64,000 bases of DNA, from the NCBI GenBank assembly GCA_019095985.1, contig CM032667.1, forward strand, positions 36,089,733 through 36,153,732, written 5' to 3'. Numbering within the stretch: position 1 is the first letter of the stretch; each line of letters starts with the position of its first letter. Below the pieces are notes generated by a model, which did no database searches, was not told the origin of the DNA, and saw only the letters and a list, made by a program, of their open reading frames with translations. The stretch comes from Streblospio benedicti. Its lineage: Eukaryota > Annelida > Polychaeta > Spionida > Spionidae. Made by a program: the position numbers and the translations under genes. This document shows, piece after piece, positions 45,957 to 60,200 of the stretch.

Positions 45957-47520
45957 TTGTTTGAGAATAAAAGGATTTATAAGTTTCCTTGTAAGATGAA
46001 TGACCAGAGCAAGATGGCCTATTCGGGTGGTGAAAGTGTCTTTAGAATGGCAATTAAATCAGTGGATAGTCCTGATGATTTAACAAACCAATCTGCAGAC
46101 TGTGGTAATATCTTCCCACACCACGCAATTCACTCAGCCAAAATTGACTTTTCAAAAATTAAAAGATCAATGCCAATTGGTGGAGAATGTGTTCGCGAGC
46201 GGGATATGATGGCTAAAGAGCAACAACTCAAAATAAACAATACTAAAGTCAATCTGGCGGCTGTCCCAGTTGACGAACTGGAGCGTCCTATTCCAGCTGT
46301 CGAAGAGTCTGCGGATATGCCCCCTAGCCACCGATGTGTACAAGCTCTATCACACCATTGTACCAGAAAATTACCCCCCCAGTGGTAAGCTTGCAGGCGC
46401 AGTCCCGTCGAGGAGAATGTGGACGACAGGAAACAGGAAATCTTTGCAATAAAAGCTAGAAAACTTGGACATATTTTTGTGAGTATTGCTCATAACAGTA
46501 CACGAAACAAAGAGCGTATTTCGTATCTCGAAAAGGTGAGCAAAAGGAGAGGTCAATATCGTAAACTTGCTGGTATTGAAACCGCCTACAGCAGTAGATA
46601 GACTACAATGAGGTGTATCTGCAGTGAAATGTGGATTGACATTGACATTTTATCAGTTATAAAACATATTAAGTGTGACTATTTTTTTTCCTTTTTTGTG
46701 AAGTTTTATCTGGAATAATGTTATATCAATGGATTTGGTTGAAATGAACGATAATGAAATACATCACATTCAAATAAAAACGCTACCCGGAGTCACAACG
46801 TTTTGGTTATTGGCATAACACACAGTCCTCAACAACATATTGCTTCAATTCATATAGTGAAAAGCTTGTTATAGTGGACAGACTACATAAGATTCGTCCA
46901 GCACGCAGCAAAGCTATAGCATTCGGATAACATTCACATCTGAAGTTCAATACTGATTAGTACTCTTTCAACATGTAGATCTAGTGTAAAATGTATAGCG
47001 ACAACAACCCCGCGACAGTGACAGAAGAATCATCTCCTGATTTCAAAAAAACGTTTCCCCTCCAAATGAACTCATACATTTTACTGTGAAGACGTCAGTG
47101 TCCTCGTCGTGGAGGACTGACACGCCGACGTCGCATTCCTCGACGACAAGCTTGTCTGGGAAGATCCAGACACCTTCAGTCGGGATTTCTTCACCTCCCC
47201 TACACTTTCGTAGAATTCATCAACTCAAATTTATGTATGTGATGTATTGAATTTTACGATTCTATAGTTCACGACCAATTCTGGAGAATCAAACACCTCT
47301 CTATCAGGCTCACATTCGAGCCTGTAACCACTGAGATGTTGGAAAGTATTGACTCCAGCAGCGGAACTGCATGGAGCGATTCTATCGCAATCGGGAAAGT
47401 AGAGTCAGACTTTAGCATTCAGCTGGACTTAATAGATACATATGCACTCTTTCAAAATATGTCGGATTTCATTTATAAAAAAGAAAGCTGGTTTAGAGTG
47501 TAAACTTCTGTTTATATATA
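45957..47520 (+). other. Unclassified intronless coding-like block, probably a fossil
   Basis: Open stretches with protein-like composition, beginning with a 143-codon frame at 45957-46388 and ending with a frame that closes near 47500. Codon use is AT-leaning, unlike the GC-rich host exons nearby, and there are no splice junctions. The block is broken in several places. I recognise no domain, so whether it derives from a virus-like element, a transposon or a retrocopy is open. Confidence 0.3.
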
Positions 47521-48827
47521 GTGTTTGATATTCAATATGTAATGATTTTATGTTAAAGCAATTTCCTGGTAGATTTCATTTCTTGTACTTTAAACATGTA
47601 GTTGTTACAATTTCGTAACCTGCACGTGCAGTTAGTTGGGGTCACTTGAATACACGTTGAACAACATTCTATATGAATGCCATTATTATTAAATATTATA
47701 TTGTGAACATAGCCTTACAATCAAGTAATTTATGCTCGTATTACTTAAGCCAATAACATGTGGATGGTTTTATATTTTAATCAGTGGTGTTATATAATAA
47801 TTAATAGACAGTATACGCGTTTTATGCACTAAAAGTTTACTTTTTGAATGAAATAAAATTGCTAAAACTATGTTACATTTTTATACGTGACATTGCTAAA
47901 TAAAACTGCAAAAGGTACAGCTGTACAGCTGTTAATTTTTCACTAAAATATTCTTTAGAACTGTCTTCACCACCATTAATCAAACACTATACTTTTGCAC
48001 TTCTTAACGAAAATGTTTCACTATATATTTTTATTATTGTGATTTTCACTTTTTAAAGCAATGCATATGAATTACCAAGTCCACTGGGATATATTATATC
48101 AGTGGATTCATTGCATTAATTCAATTCATCGCAACTAGTGATCAAACATGTATTTTATTAACAATTTAGTTGACTGTTAAAATTCTCTTTAGTTTTAGTT
48201 AGGGTTTTCACGAGATCACTTTTGTATATGCTACCTTCCGTGGCCAATCTATGATACAGACGTACAAACACTACTCAGACGTAATTCGAGGCATCTGTTT
48301 CAATATAATGAAAAACATTGTCATATCTATTATAGTCGCCAAGTATATTTGTATTATAATAGGTTGGTAAAATAACCATTGTACAGGCCAACCCGGAAAC
48401 TTTGACTACTTTCCTATATCAAATTTCTAAGAGTTTGAAGAATAATTGCACATTCACTTTTGTCTCAGTGCGCGATGATAACTTACACCATGAGCTAAAT
48501 TGCAATGAACATATTTATGACACCATGCACTACGGTAGCACGTGTTGTATGCTCCCTTCCAGGCAAGTTGAGAAAGGCAGCTTAGTTTTATGAGGCTGCC
48601 AATAATATGTGGGGTGTCTAAATGCAAAGGCGATAGAGTACGATGGTAGTGAATAAGCCCATTAACATTTACATTTTTACATTTAAGAAAATAAAGACAT
48701 TATACAAAGGTTTGGTATGTCCAACATAATTTTATTTGGGGATAGGATTACTTCTTTACAGTAAGCCATCGTTTTTCTTTATGAATCAAGGCACCAGCAA
48801 GCGTAGAAAAACTGTCCCCATTTTACA

Positions 48828-48968
48828 TAGGCAGATCCAGGGGGAGGGGCAGGGGGCGCGCACCCCACCCTTTTCCCACCAAGATACTTCATTTTCGTAG
48901 GGTTTTTGGCATGTCCGCTATCGATCGCGCGTACGTTACCCATGAAATCCCAAAAACCTGGATCTGCC
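48828..48968 (+). mobile_element. MITE family copy 5 (best-preserved copy)
   Basis: Terminal inverted repeats TAGGCAGATCCAGG and CCTGGATCTGCC are both intact over 141 bp. The interior has a G-rich then C-rich block, TTCATTTTCGTAGGG, GGCATGTCCGCTATCGATCG and CCATGAAATCCC, which serve as the reference for the family. It is too short to encode anything, so it depends on a transposase made elsewhere. Confidence 0.8.
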
Positions 48969-49342
48969 AACTTCGGTGTCCCTCTTTGTCAAGCATGTTG
49001 GTAACATCATACAGATATATACCACATATATAGGAATTTATTTTAAGTGTCAGTCATTTGGAAGTGTCTTTAATTGTGAAGGTTTGTGACGGGTTTTTAC
49101 TATATGATCGCAACCATCACAATTGGGGACTGTAAACAATGCGGCCAACAAAAATATCGCAACAATATATGTAACGTGCTTGAGGACAACACACGTGTTA
49201 AAATATTTAGAAAGACGTTTATTACACAATATAATTTACTTGACCATAATTTGTCCAAGTCCAAAAACTCATCTGATTTTTAAAAACATTAAGGGACGGT
49301 GCAATATTTATCAGGAGGAAGACAGCATTAAACATCGAGCAT

Positions 49343-49795
49343 CATGAACAACCCAACTGTTGGAACATATGCTTCAGTTGCATGCGTCCATTGCTTCAGA
49401 TTGTAACGGAAGTTGTGGTACTTACGGGTTCATCTGTAAGCTATATTCCTCCCGAAGCAGCAGACGAGGCCACAGTTAACCAACAGACCCAGAACCAGCT
49501 AAAAGTGCCCTATTCTCCACCGAACCAGCCAGATCACTATAAATTTGAGGTCTGAACACCTCGAAATGGCACTAAGCTTCTGACGTCTTCTTGGGCATCT
49601 GGAGCTAGTATCGGCTATGTGAACTTGGGGTGTTACAACGACAGTTTGTGGCCTGTCAATCATTATCAGCGTGGCGGAGCCAGTGGTTTTGCTGGCGACG
49701 CTTATCACATTCTCGGCATCTCCATGTATATTAGATCCAGATTAATTAACAACCTGGTCAAGGCTATTCCGGATGCAATATGGTTACTGGATTAA
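49343..49795 (+). other. Unclassified coding-like remnant
   Basis: Short overlapping plus-strand frames with protein-like composition (one reads EVVVLTGSSVSYIPPEAADE, another GCYNDSLWPVNHYQRGGASG), without intron signals or an identifiable domain. It may belong to the same source as the block at 45957-47520, but I cannot show that. Confidence 0.25.
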
Positions 49796-50113
49796 TTGCA
49801 ACTCTGATTTTGAAGGTAAAGTTTTAATGGAATTGTTTTTCATTGTAATATATTTTTATAGTGTCAACTAAATCTGATTTGCAGTAAAAGTACACCCAGC
49901 TATTTCAATAGTGCTCTTGAATTTTACTGACTACTTCATATCATGGCGTTGGATCGTTGTCTTAACATTGGCCACTCTTGTGCATCATTTGCTATAGCTA
50001 GTGTTTTCTTAAACATATTGTGTTTTGTGATGCAATCTATAGTTTAAATAGTGGCACTCAACAGTATCAAATACAAATAGATACCATGATCAGACTACTT
50101 TTATGTGTTGCAG

Positions 50114-50294
50114 AATACTACAAGATTACGAAAACAGATATTCGGCGTAGCCAGAGAGACTGTCAGAGATTCCATCAGAGATCCCTCTAGAGAGCATCCA
50201 TACCGTTGTAAACTTTGACCCACGCAACACACACTATTCCAGCACACAGAACACGAGGGTGCGGCAACATTACTTCCAGAGCACGTTCATGAAG
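50114..50294 (+). other. Possible non-coding 5' exon of the SLC16-like gene
   Basis: Bounded by GTTGCAG at its left and GAAG|GTAACT at its right, i.e. a plausible acceptor and donor. It has stops in the frames I checked, so if real it is 5' UTR. Position and orientation fit the transporter gene that starts 540 bp on. Confidence 0.3.
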
Positions 50295-50831
50295 GTAACT
50301 ATTGGCAATGCCCTTATATGACCGTAGTTATCCATGGTCTTTGGTGTTGGATTGAAGGGGTTGCATAAATAATGAGACTGTTCAGTGTGCATGCATATGC
50401 ATGCTCGCCTCTTTTCATGCAACGTGTATCATCTGATAGCGACGACATAGAGTTGTGTGTTTGTATTTTCTTCTAATGGTGGTGTGTTTGGCTTGACCTC
50501 ACAATTCTTCGTCTGTTGTTGTTGGGGGGGGGGGGGTGTGTGTGTTGGGGGGTATTTTTATGGTTGCCGATAAAAAGAACAAATATTGATAGAACTTCTT
50601 TTTACGCTAACACATATCGAATTCCATTCCTTGAAGTGCATACAATCAATCTCTCCAAATTCAATCTTTGTGTATAAATTTGGAGTTCATTACTGTTACT
50701 ACATGACACCTTCAGGAGAACCGAATAGGTCACCAGTAGGTCTTATGATATAATTGAAGGGATATTAAACTCCACTTGTTGCAGGGTTTGTGGCAATTGA
50801 GCCTCATCCTCACTGACCACTCGTGGGCCGA

Positions 50832-53800
50832 ATGGAGAGATTACATAGTCTGAGCGCAGTGGAAGTCGCCGCCCCAGGAGTGGGGCCCAAGTCCGCAGAC
50901 TGCTGGGCGAGGCTGGGCGGCTGCTGGGCCGCCGGCGGCGGTGGCGTTCAGGTAATAGGCATGGCTCAAACTAACTCACTAACTCACTCACTCACTCACT
51001 CATCCACAGTACACACTATTTTCAACTAATAGTATATTCTCAATCGTTACCTCCTTCTAACACTCACTGGACTCATTCAATCATGTACACACAATGAATC
51101 GCTTCATTCTATATTTAGATTTGCATAGATGAAGACGTTTCCAAGTCTTGAAAAAACATGTAACAATCAGTGTGTAAGTCCCCTACATTTGCAGCAGCCG
51201 TCCCACGAGGCGTCGGCCGTGGAGTCGGTGCTGGCGGTGACGGCGTCGTTTGCGGGCTACAGCCTGGTGGCCATGGGGCTGTGCACGGCGGCCGTGCTCT
51301 ATGCCGACCTGCTCGCCGCCTTCCAGGCCTCGGCCGCCGCCACCGCGTGGGCCGCCAGTCTGCAGGCCTCCACGGGCGCTCTCCTCGGTACGTCATGCAG
51401 GAAGGTGTAGTGTATAGGTGTGACCACGTGTGGGTTAAGCAACTACAGTAGAACCTCTCTTCTATTAAGTGCTGCAGGTGTCTGAACACTAGCTGTCTCG
51501 ATCAATATAGAGGTGGACTAAATGTGGAGGTTGGCGGCAGTCTCTTTAAGCAGGTTTGGGACCACGACGGTCTATTATGGAGGAGGTCTCAATACTGTTA
51601 TATGTCTTGTGTGCAGGTGAAAATTGAGACACTGCTAGATAATCGTGGTCGTCGTCTGCTCTGCTGCTGCTGCTGCTGCTGATGCTGCTGCTGCTGCTGC
51701 TGCTGCTGCTGATGCTACTCCTGCTCCTCCAGCTCCGGTTGCTCCTGCTCCTGCTCCTCCTCCTGCTCCTCCTGCTCCTGGCTTTTGCTGCTGATGGCTC
51801 ACCGTTCTCCTCTCCCTCGCCTTGCAGGGATCTTGATCGCACCGGCCGTCAAGCGGCTGGGCTGCCGCGCCGTCACGCTGGCCGGCTCGGCGCTCGGCTG
51901 TCTTGGGTACGTTCTCGCCGCGTTCGCCACGTCACTCGTGCAGCTCTACATCGCGTTCGGCGTCATCATCGGTAAGCCACACAGCGCCTTCGACAATGTC
52001 CAATGTTACACGTGTATAGATTAGATTGTTTTAGTGTGTTTTGCAGTGTCTTTTGGAATATAAAATGTACCTTGTGCTGTCCTTTAAGATCACTCTTATC
52101 AAACACCGGTATGTTTTCGGACAGTGCTGCAGGGACTAAGATCAAAGAACAGGCCAGTCGTCGTGAAACTGTAGATCGCTTGTGGTGGGCGTCGCGGTAG
52201 GCAAAGCAAGGTTATCGACCAGGAAAAAAGATAACTCTGTATCACTTCGACAGGATTTGCAGTTTGAACGATACTTATGATTGACCTACTTTGTTTGCCA
52301 CGAAGGTTCGTGCACATGGACATGGACAATTGGACATGGTCATGTACATGTACACGAAGTGTTTTTTTCGTGTATAATTAATGCATAGAGTATTAGACTG
52401 CTGTAAGAAAACAAGACTATGAATAGACAGGAACATTATGACTTACAGACACAATAACAATACCAATGTACGTCGTTATGCACGGAGCTAGAAATTACGG
52501 AATGAACACCCGAACCGAAGATTTTGTAAATGTTGTTTTGATGTTGATTGTGCAACACTTGATGGAAAGCTGTGATTTGTGGCGTGTGAAGTGTTGGTGA
52601 CGCTGATAGCTGGATGTTGTGTGCTGTTAAAGACACTCCCGTGAGAATAACACAAGCAATTCTATATTCATCTACCCTCTTTGATATCCCTTACGAGTGA
52701 TTGATAATGATCATATATATGCCATATTGACATAATTGACGACCATGATGACATAACGATGAAGTGATAACAAATTACGCAACGAAGCACATAACATGTG
52801 GAACATCTATAACTGTCGTAAGAAAATGCACATCGTCAATATATTCCAACTTTGTAGAACAAAAATAATGCAATCGTTACTAAATCCGTACATATAGCAG
52901 GAATTTACGAGACATTCATTGATAGTGTTTGATTTAAAGAACGTAATAGGCACGTTTACAATGCAAATGCATAAACCTCTTTGACCATTTTCACCAAGAT
53001 GTAAGCTATCACTATATACTATCCACACGCACAATCACTGCTTAATGCATTATTACTCCTGCAGATATAGACAAAACAGGACAGTCATAATCCGTATAGA
53101 GTTGCTCATCTTTAGTAAACTCACGCGGTGTGAGTAAAATATGTGTTGGCAGGCAAGAAGTCATCACTCAGTCAGCCTGTCGTGGCCCTATTCATTTCTT
53201 GGCCTGAACAGGGGAATCGGTACCGGTAATCTCTCTCCCGTGGGTGTGTTTGTTCTGACCTTCCATCTTCACGCGTCGAGTATAAATCAGTGTGGATGTA
53301 CGCACATGTGCACACCCGTTCACCACTCCCTACCCACAGCACGCGTATATATATGGGTAACTGTTGTACGACCCACCGACATATAGCACCAACGTTTCTC
53401 TGCAAGTCCCCTGTCTACACGCATATATGCGTCAGCGTCTCATGTCCCCTCCGTTTCTCTGCCCTGTTCCAGGCGTGGGCAATGGCTGCCTGTTCTTCTC
53501 GTCCGCCGTCAACATCCAGCTGCGGTTCTCGCGGCGCCGCGCACTGGCCACGGCGCTGGCCACCTGCGGCGCCTCCCTTGCCACGTTCGTGTTCGCGCCG
53601 CTGGTGCGCACACTCGCCAGGGCGTACAGCTGGCGGGGCGCCATGCTAGTGCTTGGTGAGTCAGTGCTGGGAATTCCTTTTATAATTATACACATATCAA
53701 TAACACCCCCTTTAATTCATCCTCACTCGTTTGCACACAACATATAAGCTGATTGAGTGAAGAAGGGCTTACCATTCTAAATCTAAGAACTTTCATCAAG

Positions 53801-56800
53801 GATTGCATTAATCTATGAGTGGCTGATGAACGAAAGCATTATAAGCATAGAAAACATAGAACAGGAGTGCACGCCCATAGAATACAATACATAGATAGAA
53901 TCCATAATAGAAACCCTTCTTAGAAAATCGGAGTCCAGAATCGGGGTTGATGTTGAGGTTTAAGCTGAGCTTATCATAATCATAATTTTGAAATATTGTA
54001 TTGCAGGTGCCACATACCTGCACGGTATTGTAGCGGCACTGCTGATGACCGGCCCGGAGAAGTCAGAGGCAGACGACTGCAGTACTGCATCTGAAGGCGT
54101 CAACACAAACAACAACCACGTGACTTCAACAAACGCCTCGGCCTGTGTAGATGTAAACAACAATCAAGTGGATGTTGAAGAAACCCAGCAGATTGTCATA
54201 ATCATTGAGGATACTGACAGCAGCAATACTGAAATAGTTCGTGTGAATCTCAACTTGGATGCAGATACTGAACATGATATTGTAACAGATACTAAAACCT
54301 GCACCCAGAAAACTGTGCAAAGCAAACATACTTTTTCCCTGGATACTATAGAAAGTGGCGACAGCACTGTATCCGATGCTCCATGCCAAGATACAATGAC
54401 ACCTGGTAATAGTCGCCCAGGTAAACATAGCAAAGACAAGAGTCGATTGGCGGCCATCTTGTCATACTTGTCGGCCATCTTTCAGTTGCAGTTGCTAGGC
54501 GACGTGGGCTTCCTGCTCTTCTTGGCAGGCTCTGTCCTCAACATAGGCGGCTATATGGTGCCGTTATTGTTCCTCCCTGTCAGGGCTCAGTCACTAGGTG
54601 AGTGGGTAGAGAGTTTAAATGAGATTAAATGGGAGGGACGCGGTGAACTTACTTTACAAACATCATGACGCTGTTTGACAAAAGAAGATAAAAAAGAAGC
54701 ATCCAGAGTTATTGCTCAAATGATACATGCAAGAGAAGCAGAGAGACGCCTGCACAATCTTATCTCCTTTATCACTTCCTGTTGCAGGTGTCTCGGTCTG
54801 CCGCAGCACGTCGCTTCTGTCGGCGGTGGGCGTGGCCATCACTGTGGGCAGGCTGGCTTCCGGACTGGCAGGCGACTTCACCCCGCTCAAACACCTCAGG
54901 TAGGCACTAGGGCCGGGAAATCGACATAACCAAGAGACCTCAGTTAGCAGCACGGATCCGAGGACTTTACAACCCCTTAACACCTCAGCTATCCAAGGTG
55001 GCCCGACCACAAATTTGGCGTAATGTACGCCCTGGTATATTAATTGGCGCTGACACAATCTCCCTCCTGCCTGAGTGCATAGGGATAGCTATCATACAAC
55101 TCATGCACCGTTATGATTGGGTCGTTATCAGTGAAGGATTCTAGGTGTCTTGGAATAGACGTAGACAAAATTGTACGCGCCCCACTTATGCCCAGCCACC
55201 AATTAAGCTGGTCTACAAGCTGGTCAACGTGATGACACTGTGACCGACCGGAAAAGGCCACTGATCGGTACATGCCGGATATGTCCATGCCGTCATAGCT
55301 GCCTGAAGATTAATGTTATATCCAAATCTTTGGTTTGTCCGTCTAGAGTAAATCAAATGACCTAAAATGTGTTCTTCACGTTAAAAAAATACACCACATT
55401 CGGCATTTAATCGAAATGAAATTGTTCAAGTTGACTGCGATTGCTACGGTTGCTAAATAAAGAGAATAGTTTTATAATTGCTTCAGCACACCATAATATA
55501 ATTGTTGATGATGAATAATACAACTTTGGGGGGAGGGGGTCGTCTTTGGTTCTCCCACCCGTTTTGAAAAAATGAACGTCAACTTCGCTAGTCCAACCCG
55601 TGCTGGTGGAGTTGACATTTACACACCAGCTACTCGCGTTAAATTACTTTTCGAAAAAAAAACAAGCTGACTATAACGTCCTTAGCTATACCCGATGTAT
55701 AGCAACGAGAAGCTCTTCTCTAACTTCCCTACACCAGGGCCCACATGCAACACTGTGCACACTGATCATCATTGTGTAATTATCTTTACGTGACAAACAC
55801 GTCCTGCAATGTCACCGTGGCCACACTCCGAGCGCATGGCTGTGCGATCATCGCCCTGCTGACCCCATTTTCGCCCATTACATATTTGCCCCCAATCCTT
55901 GTACCTTATCACCTTGCTACTGATACATTGAATCTACTTGTCCGCTGCTGCCTCCGCGTTGTACCAGTTACTGAGGGCCAATTGGTACGGGCGGCTGATA
56001 AGCCGTCTTTAATCCAGAGATAATCGGCTGATAATCCCTTCTTCCATTGTACTATGCCCGTGAAGTGGCTTCCGGCCTTTGCTTCCAATAGTCCGCAATA
56101 GTTTCTGTCAAAGTGGACCAGCGTGTGTGTACTCTGTCCACTGACAAGTAGGCCCATTATGAATGTGAAACGGGACCATGTGATAACAATCTTGTAGTTC
56201 TTTAAAACAATTATGAAGACGAACTGTAACACATGTAGTAGGTCTACCGCATATCAATAAAAAGTCGACCACATGAATTTCACCGATGTATGGATATATT
56301 TGACAGAAATACGAATCTCGGCACAATGTAAACAGCATCATCTCTACGATCTTTGTACACCAGCTAGTATCCACGATGTACTTTAATGGTTCTCTGATTT
56401 TTGATGACTGTAAAAGGTTACTTGTGTAAAGTGTTATCAATAACCACCTTTAGCCACAAACACCATCAGCCAATGAGCATTAGTTATTCCTGGGATGGGC
56501 AGGCTACTTATTACAATGTATGTTCGTTGTTGTTTATCGCTTTGGATTCCTATCATAGCAACTGTACTACTATTATGATACCAGCCTCTTAAAAATGTCA
56601 ACGCGGCTTCTCTTACACAAACAAATTGGCAGGTTGACTCTTGGTTTGATAGATAAACGCACAAGCATACACGAACGTAAACCACAAATGATATAATTGT
56701 TTCTAACTCTGTAATGAAAATGCAGATCCCCCTGGGCTTTTTGAGCGCACTTATAACTATTGAATTAACTAGCACCTCCCTACTCCCCCAAACTCCAAAG

Positions 56801-57186
56801 AGCCAGCCACACTGTACACTCTGCTGGAAGTTGTTACAACGAACGCCCCAATGAAAGTGTACTTTCCGGATAGCCTTTTTATTGACAATGAGTCAACTCT
56901 GTGGTCTTTGAGCATGGTTGACCTCGTTTGAGTTTTGAAATATGGCATGTAAAAACCACGGTGATTTTCACAGAAGTATATACAGAATATGTATACTGAC
57001 GCTCCCTTCCTGGTTTCAGGGCTGTGCATTACGGCGGGCCCATAGTAACGGTGGGGCTGCTGTCGGCGGCGTCCGTTGCCATGACGAGGTTCTGGCCGCT
57101 CATGGTGTACAGTGTGGTGTACGGCTTTCTCACAGGTGAGAAGAATTCCGTGCAAACTGCATTTTGATATGTATACTTAGCACGCA

Positions 57187-57217
<31 letters not shown>

Positions 57218-60200
57218 TCACGCACGCACACACACTAAAAACTTAGCATTTCCCGTGTTATCTAATTATAATTTGCTACATGCATGTATTACAACGTACC
57301 CTCTCGTGAATATATCATGTGTGTTATATTATGCATGTGAGTGCATGTTTTTCCTTTTGACAAAATAATGAGAAAAATGTGAGTACTGTAAAACACTAGG
57401 TTGGAGTAGAATAGAATGCTCATTGTAAGTTTTACCGTCAAATCTCCGTGATGCAGGTTTCTACCTGGTGGCGCAGCAGCCACTGCTCGTGTCCCTGCTC
57501 GGCGTGCGCCGCTTTCCCGGCAGCTTCGGCCTGCTCATCCTCTGCACCGGCGCCGCCGCCCTGGTCGCGCAGCCGCTCGCAGGTAGTGATACCCGCCGCA
57601 TCTACTAATGGGGTATCCATGGTCTACTGTTATGCTTTAAAACACTATACCATACAGATTACGACTAGTGTATGTATATTATAGTATATAGTACATGTAT
57701 TCTAGTAGTAATCTGTATGGTATAGTCAATGATAGTGTTTGTAAAGCATAGTCCTAGTCCATGTATACCCCTACTTCCTCCATGATGCTGGGGCCCATAG
57801 GCGCTCGCATCAGTACAGGAGATTGTTATACAATAGACTAGAGAAAAATAAATTTGAAAGAAGGTATCAAACAGACATTAACGAATTCTCCTACCCTGAC
57901 GAATTTTGTTTCATCTCAATCTATAGTTTGACCTTTTCTTAAAACAGCACAATATTGGCTGTGACACCACCCAAGTACCTAATAATTAACCATTTTATGT
58001 ATAAATTATCACAGTGAACACACGGTACAGGAAGTTATGTGTGTCTCCTACACAGCCCTTCATTCTTTGAGAGCCTTTCATCGAAAGTCGGTGAGTGGCT
58101 GTGAAAGAGACAGTTCATGTTTAAAACCGCCTTTCAGCTAAGGCGCACTCTTTGACACAAAACTATCTGATTTGGTTTTTTGCTTAAGTGATCATATAAT
58201 TACTCAATAAAGTAACCATAATCATTAATTTATAGTGCTTCTTTATCCTTTTGGATAAAATGTGACTTGGGACCTATAATTGTGGGTTTGCATAGTGCGA
58301 AATTTTTAGTGGAGATTTCTGTTCGCATTATTACAAATTTCACGTGAGACACCTATTCCACTTCCGGTACTTAGGGGAGAGTTTAGCTCAAATGTAAATA
58401 ATGCCAAATTTTTCAAACAAAATGACGATTATCCAAGTCTTTGATTGGTGTCAGTGATTTTGAGTGATGAATTTGTAAGAAGTTTGATTCAGAGAACAAT
58501 ATGGGATAGAAGATTGCGTGGTAAAAAAATCTGTTTGTTACCTTTTCATTCTTTAAATTAATTCTCTTTCAAAGTCCCTAGATCTAAGTTTTGTATCTAT
58601 TGATGCGAGCGCCTATGCTGGGGCCCATGCCTCTATTCAAGACTTTTTCATTTCCCTCTGACACCTTCTCGTCCTTGCCGCTTATCTTCATCGTCCGTCT
58701 CATCCTCTTCGTTTTTCATCATAATAATCCACAACCCAGCTAGCCCTTTTGCTATTACCTTCATTCTTCCTATTTATCGTCTGTTAATATCGCCACATTC
58801 TGTACATAGGCTGTAGAACGACTTAGAACCACGTGGCCGATAGCGAATTCTAGAATTAAGTGTTTTAGAAAGTAGATAATCAAGTCCCTGACATGACCGA
58901 ATTGTTATTTCTATTAGGTTGTAATGTTCATGAGCTGTAAAGATAGTATAATTTAGTGATATGATTTTAACCTAAGCAATTATTCTGGTTTTCCAAAATT
59001 ATTGAAATATCTTACAACTATTATGCCCTTGGTTAAAAGCATTTAATCTCTAAACGGGCTGTCTACTTTATTCAAAAACACATAAAGCAGGACATGAAAC
59101 TATATAATAACTGTTTGACAACTTGTCCCACGTGCACTCTCATTACTCCCGAACTACGAACCCACAAATCGAGCTTTAAATAGCTGCAGCTTAACAGCAA
59201 CCGTCCACTGGCCGGATCTGGACCAATTTAAACAAAGGTCAGTGTGGAAATGAATGTGACAAGTGGTGATGGTTGTGCTTTGGAGTTTGACCGATGAAGT
59301 AAATAGGTGAAAGTGCACTGCTTAATCACGTGTTCACGCCGTGCTCACGACGATTGTTCAATGTCAGCAGACGACACTTGACACGGTTTTGTGCTTCCAC
59401 GACACATCCAGTATGAGGCTGACATTGGACCCAGTATCAGCTGACACTTGGCATTGGCAACAGCTGAGTTTGTTTGAAAATGTCGTCTGTGTTACCAATG
59501 AAGCCAAATATAGGAACACACGTATTTTAATGAGCCAATTGATTACTAGCACCCACACCCCCACCCCCACCCCCACACCCCACACTAATTGCAGGATTCA
59601 CTACTATCAATATTGCAGATACCGGTGGAGAATTCGAGGCATTGCTTTATGATAGCAATGTGTCATGAGCATGTAACAACTTTTTGACTGGTTTTGATAT
59701 TTTCAAAAATGCCTTCAAATGTCGAGAATATCACAATACTTAAGGTGAAGAACACAGATTCACGTAGCTATAATTGTGTAGTCTGTACGCACACTCCCAA
59801 CTCGCTCAGCAGCACACTCAACGCCCATGCGCTTGTTTATGCAGGCTACCTGGTGGACGTCTCCGGCAGCTACTCCCTGCCCTTCATCGTGTGTGGCGCC
59901 GTGCAGAGCGTCGGCGGCGGCCTCGTTCTCGCTACAACGCCCGTCAATAAGTACGCACACACACAGGCACGCAGGCACACACGCGCGCGCATATACAAAC
60001 ATTAACATAATGCAATCGTACACATTCGCCTAGCTTACCATGCATGCATATCATACATTAAATTTACAGAATCTTGACGATTACAAGAAATCAAGGCTAT
60101 CTTACAACAGCATAGTACAAACCCTACATTACACAGACCATGTCAGCGAAGACATATAAATATCAAGAAGAATTCATTTGTGTTCAAAGGCAGTACATAC

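Larger units (their letters stand above)
45303..50113. other. Repeat-rich region between the LINE and the transporter gene
   Basis: Mostly AT-rich. It contains two coding-like but unrecognised blocks (about 45957-47520 and 49343-49795) and MITE family copy 5 (48828-48968). No host gene with spliced exons is visible. The 5' flank and first exon of the transporter gene may lie at its right end. Confidence 0.5.

Noticed and set aside
51546-51975. Ser/Arg-rich and Leu-rich frames
   Set aside because: By-products of the CTG/CTCCTG tract and of the transporter exon read in wrong frames or on the wrong strand.
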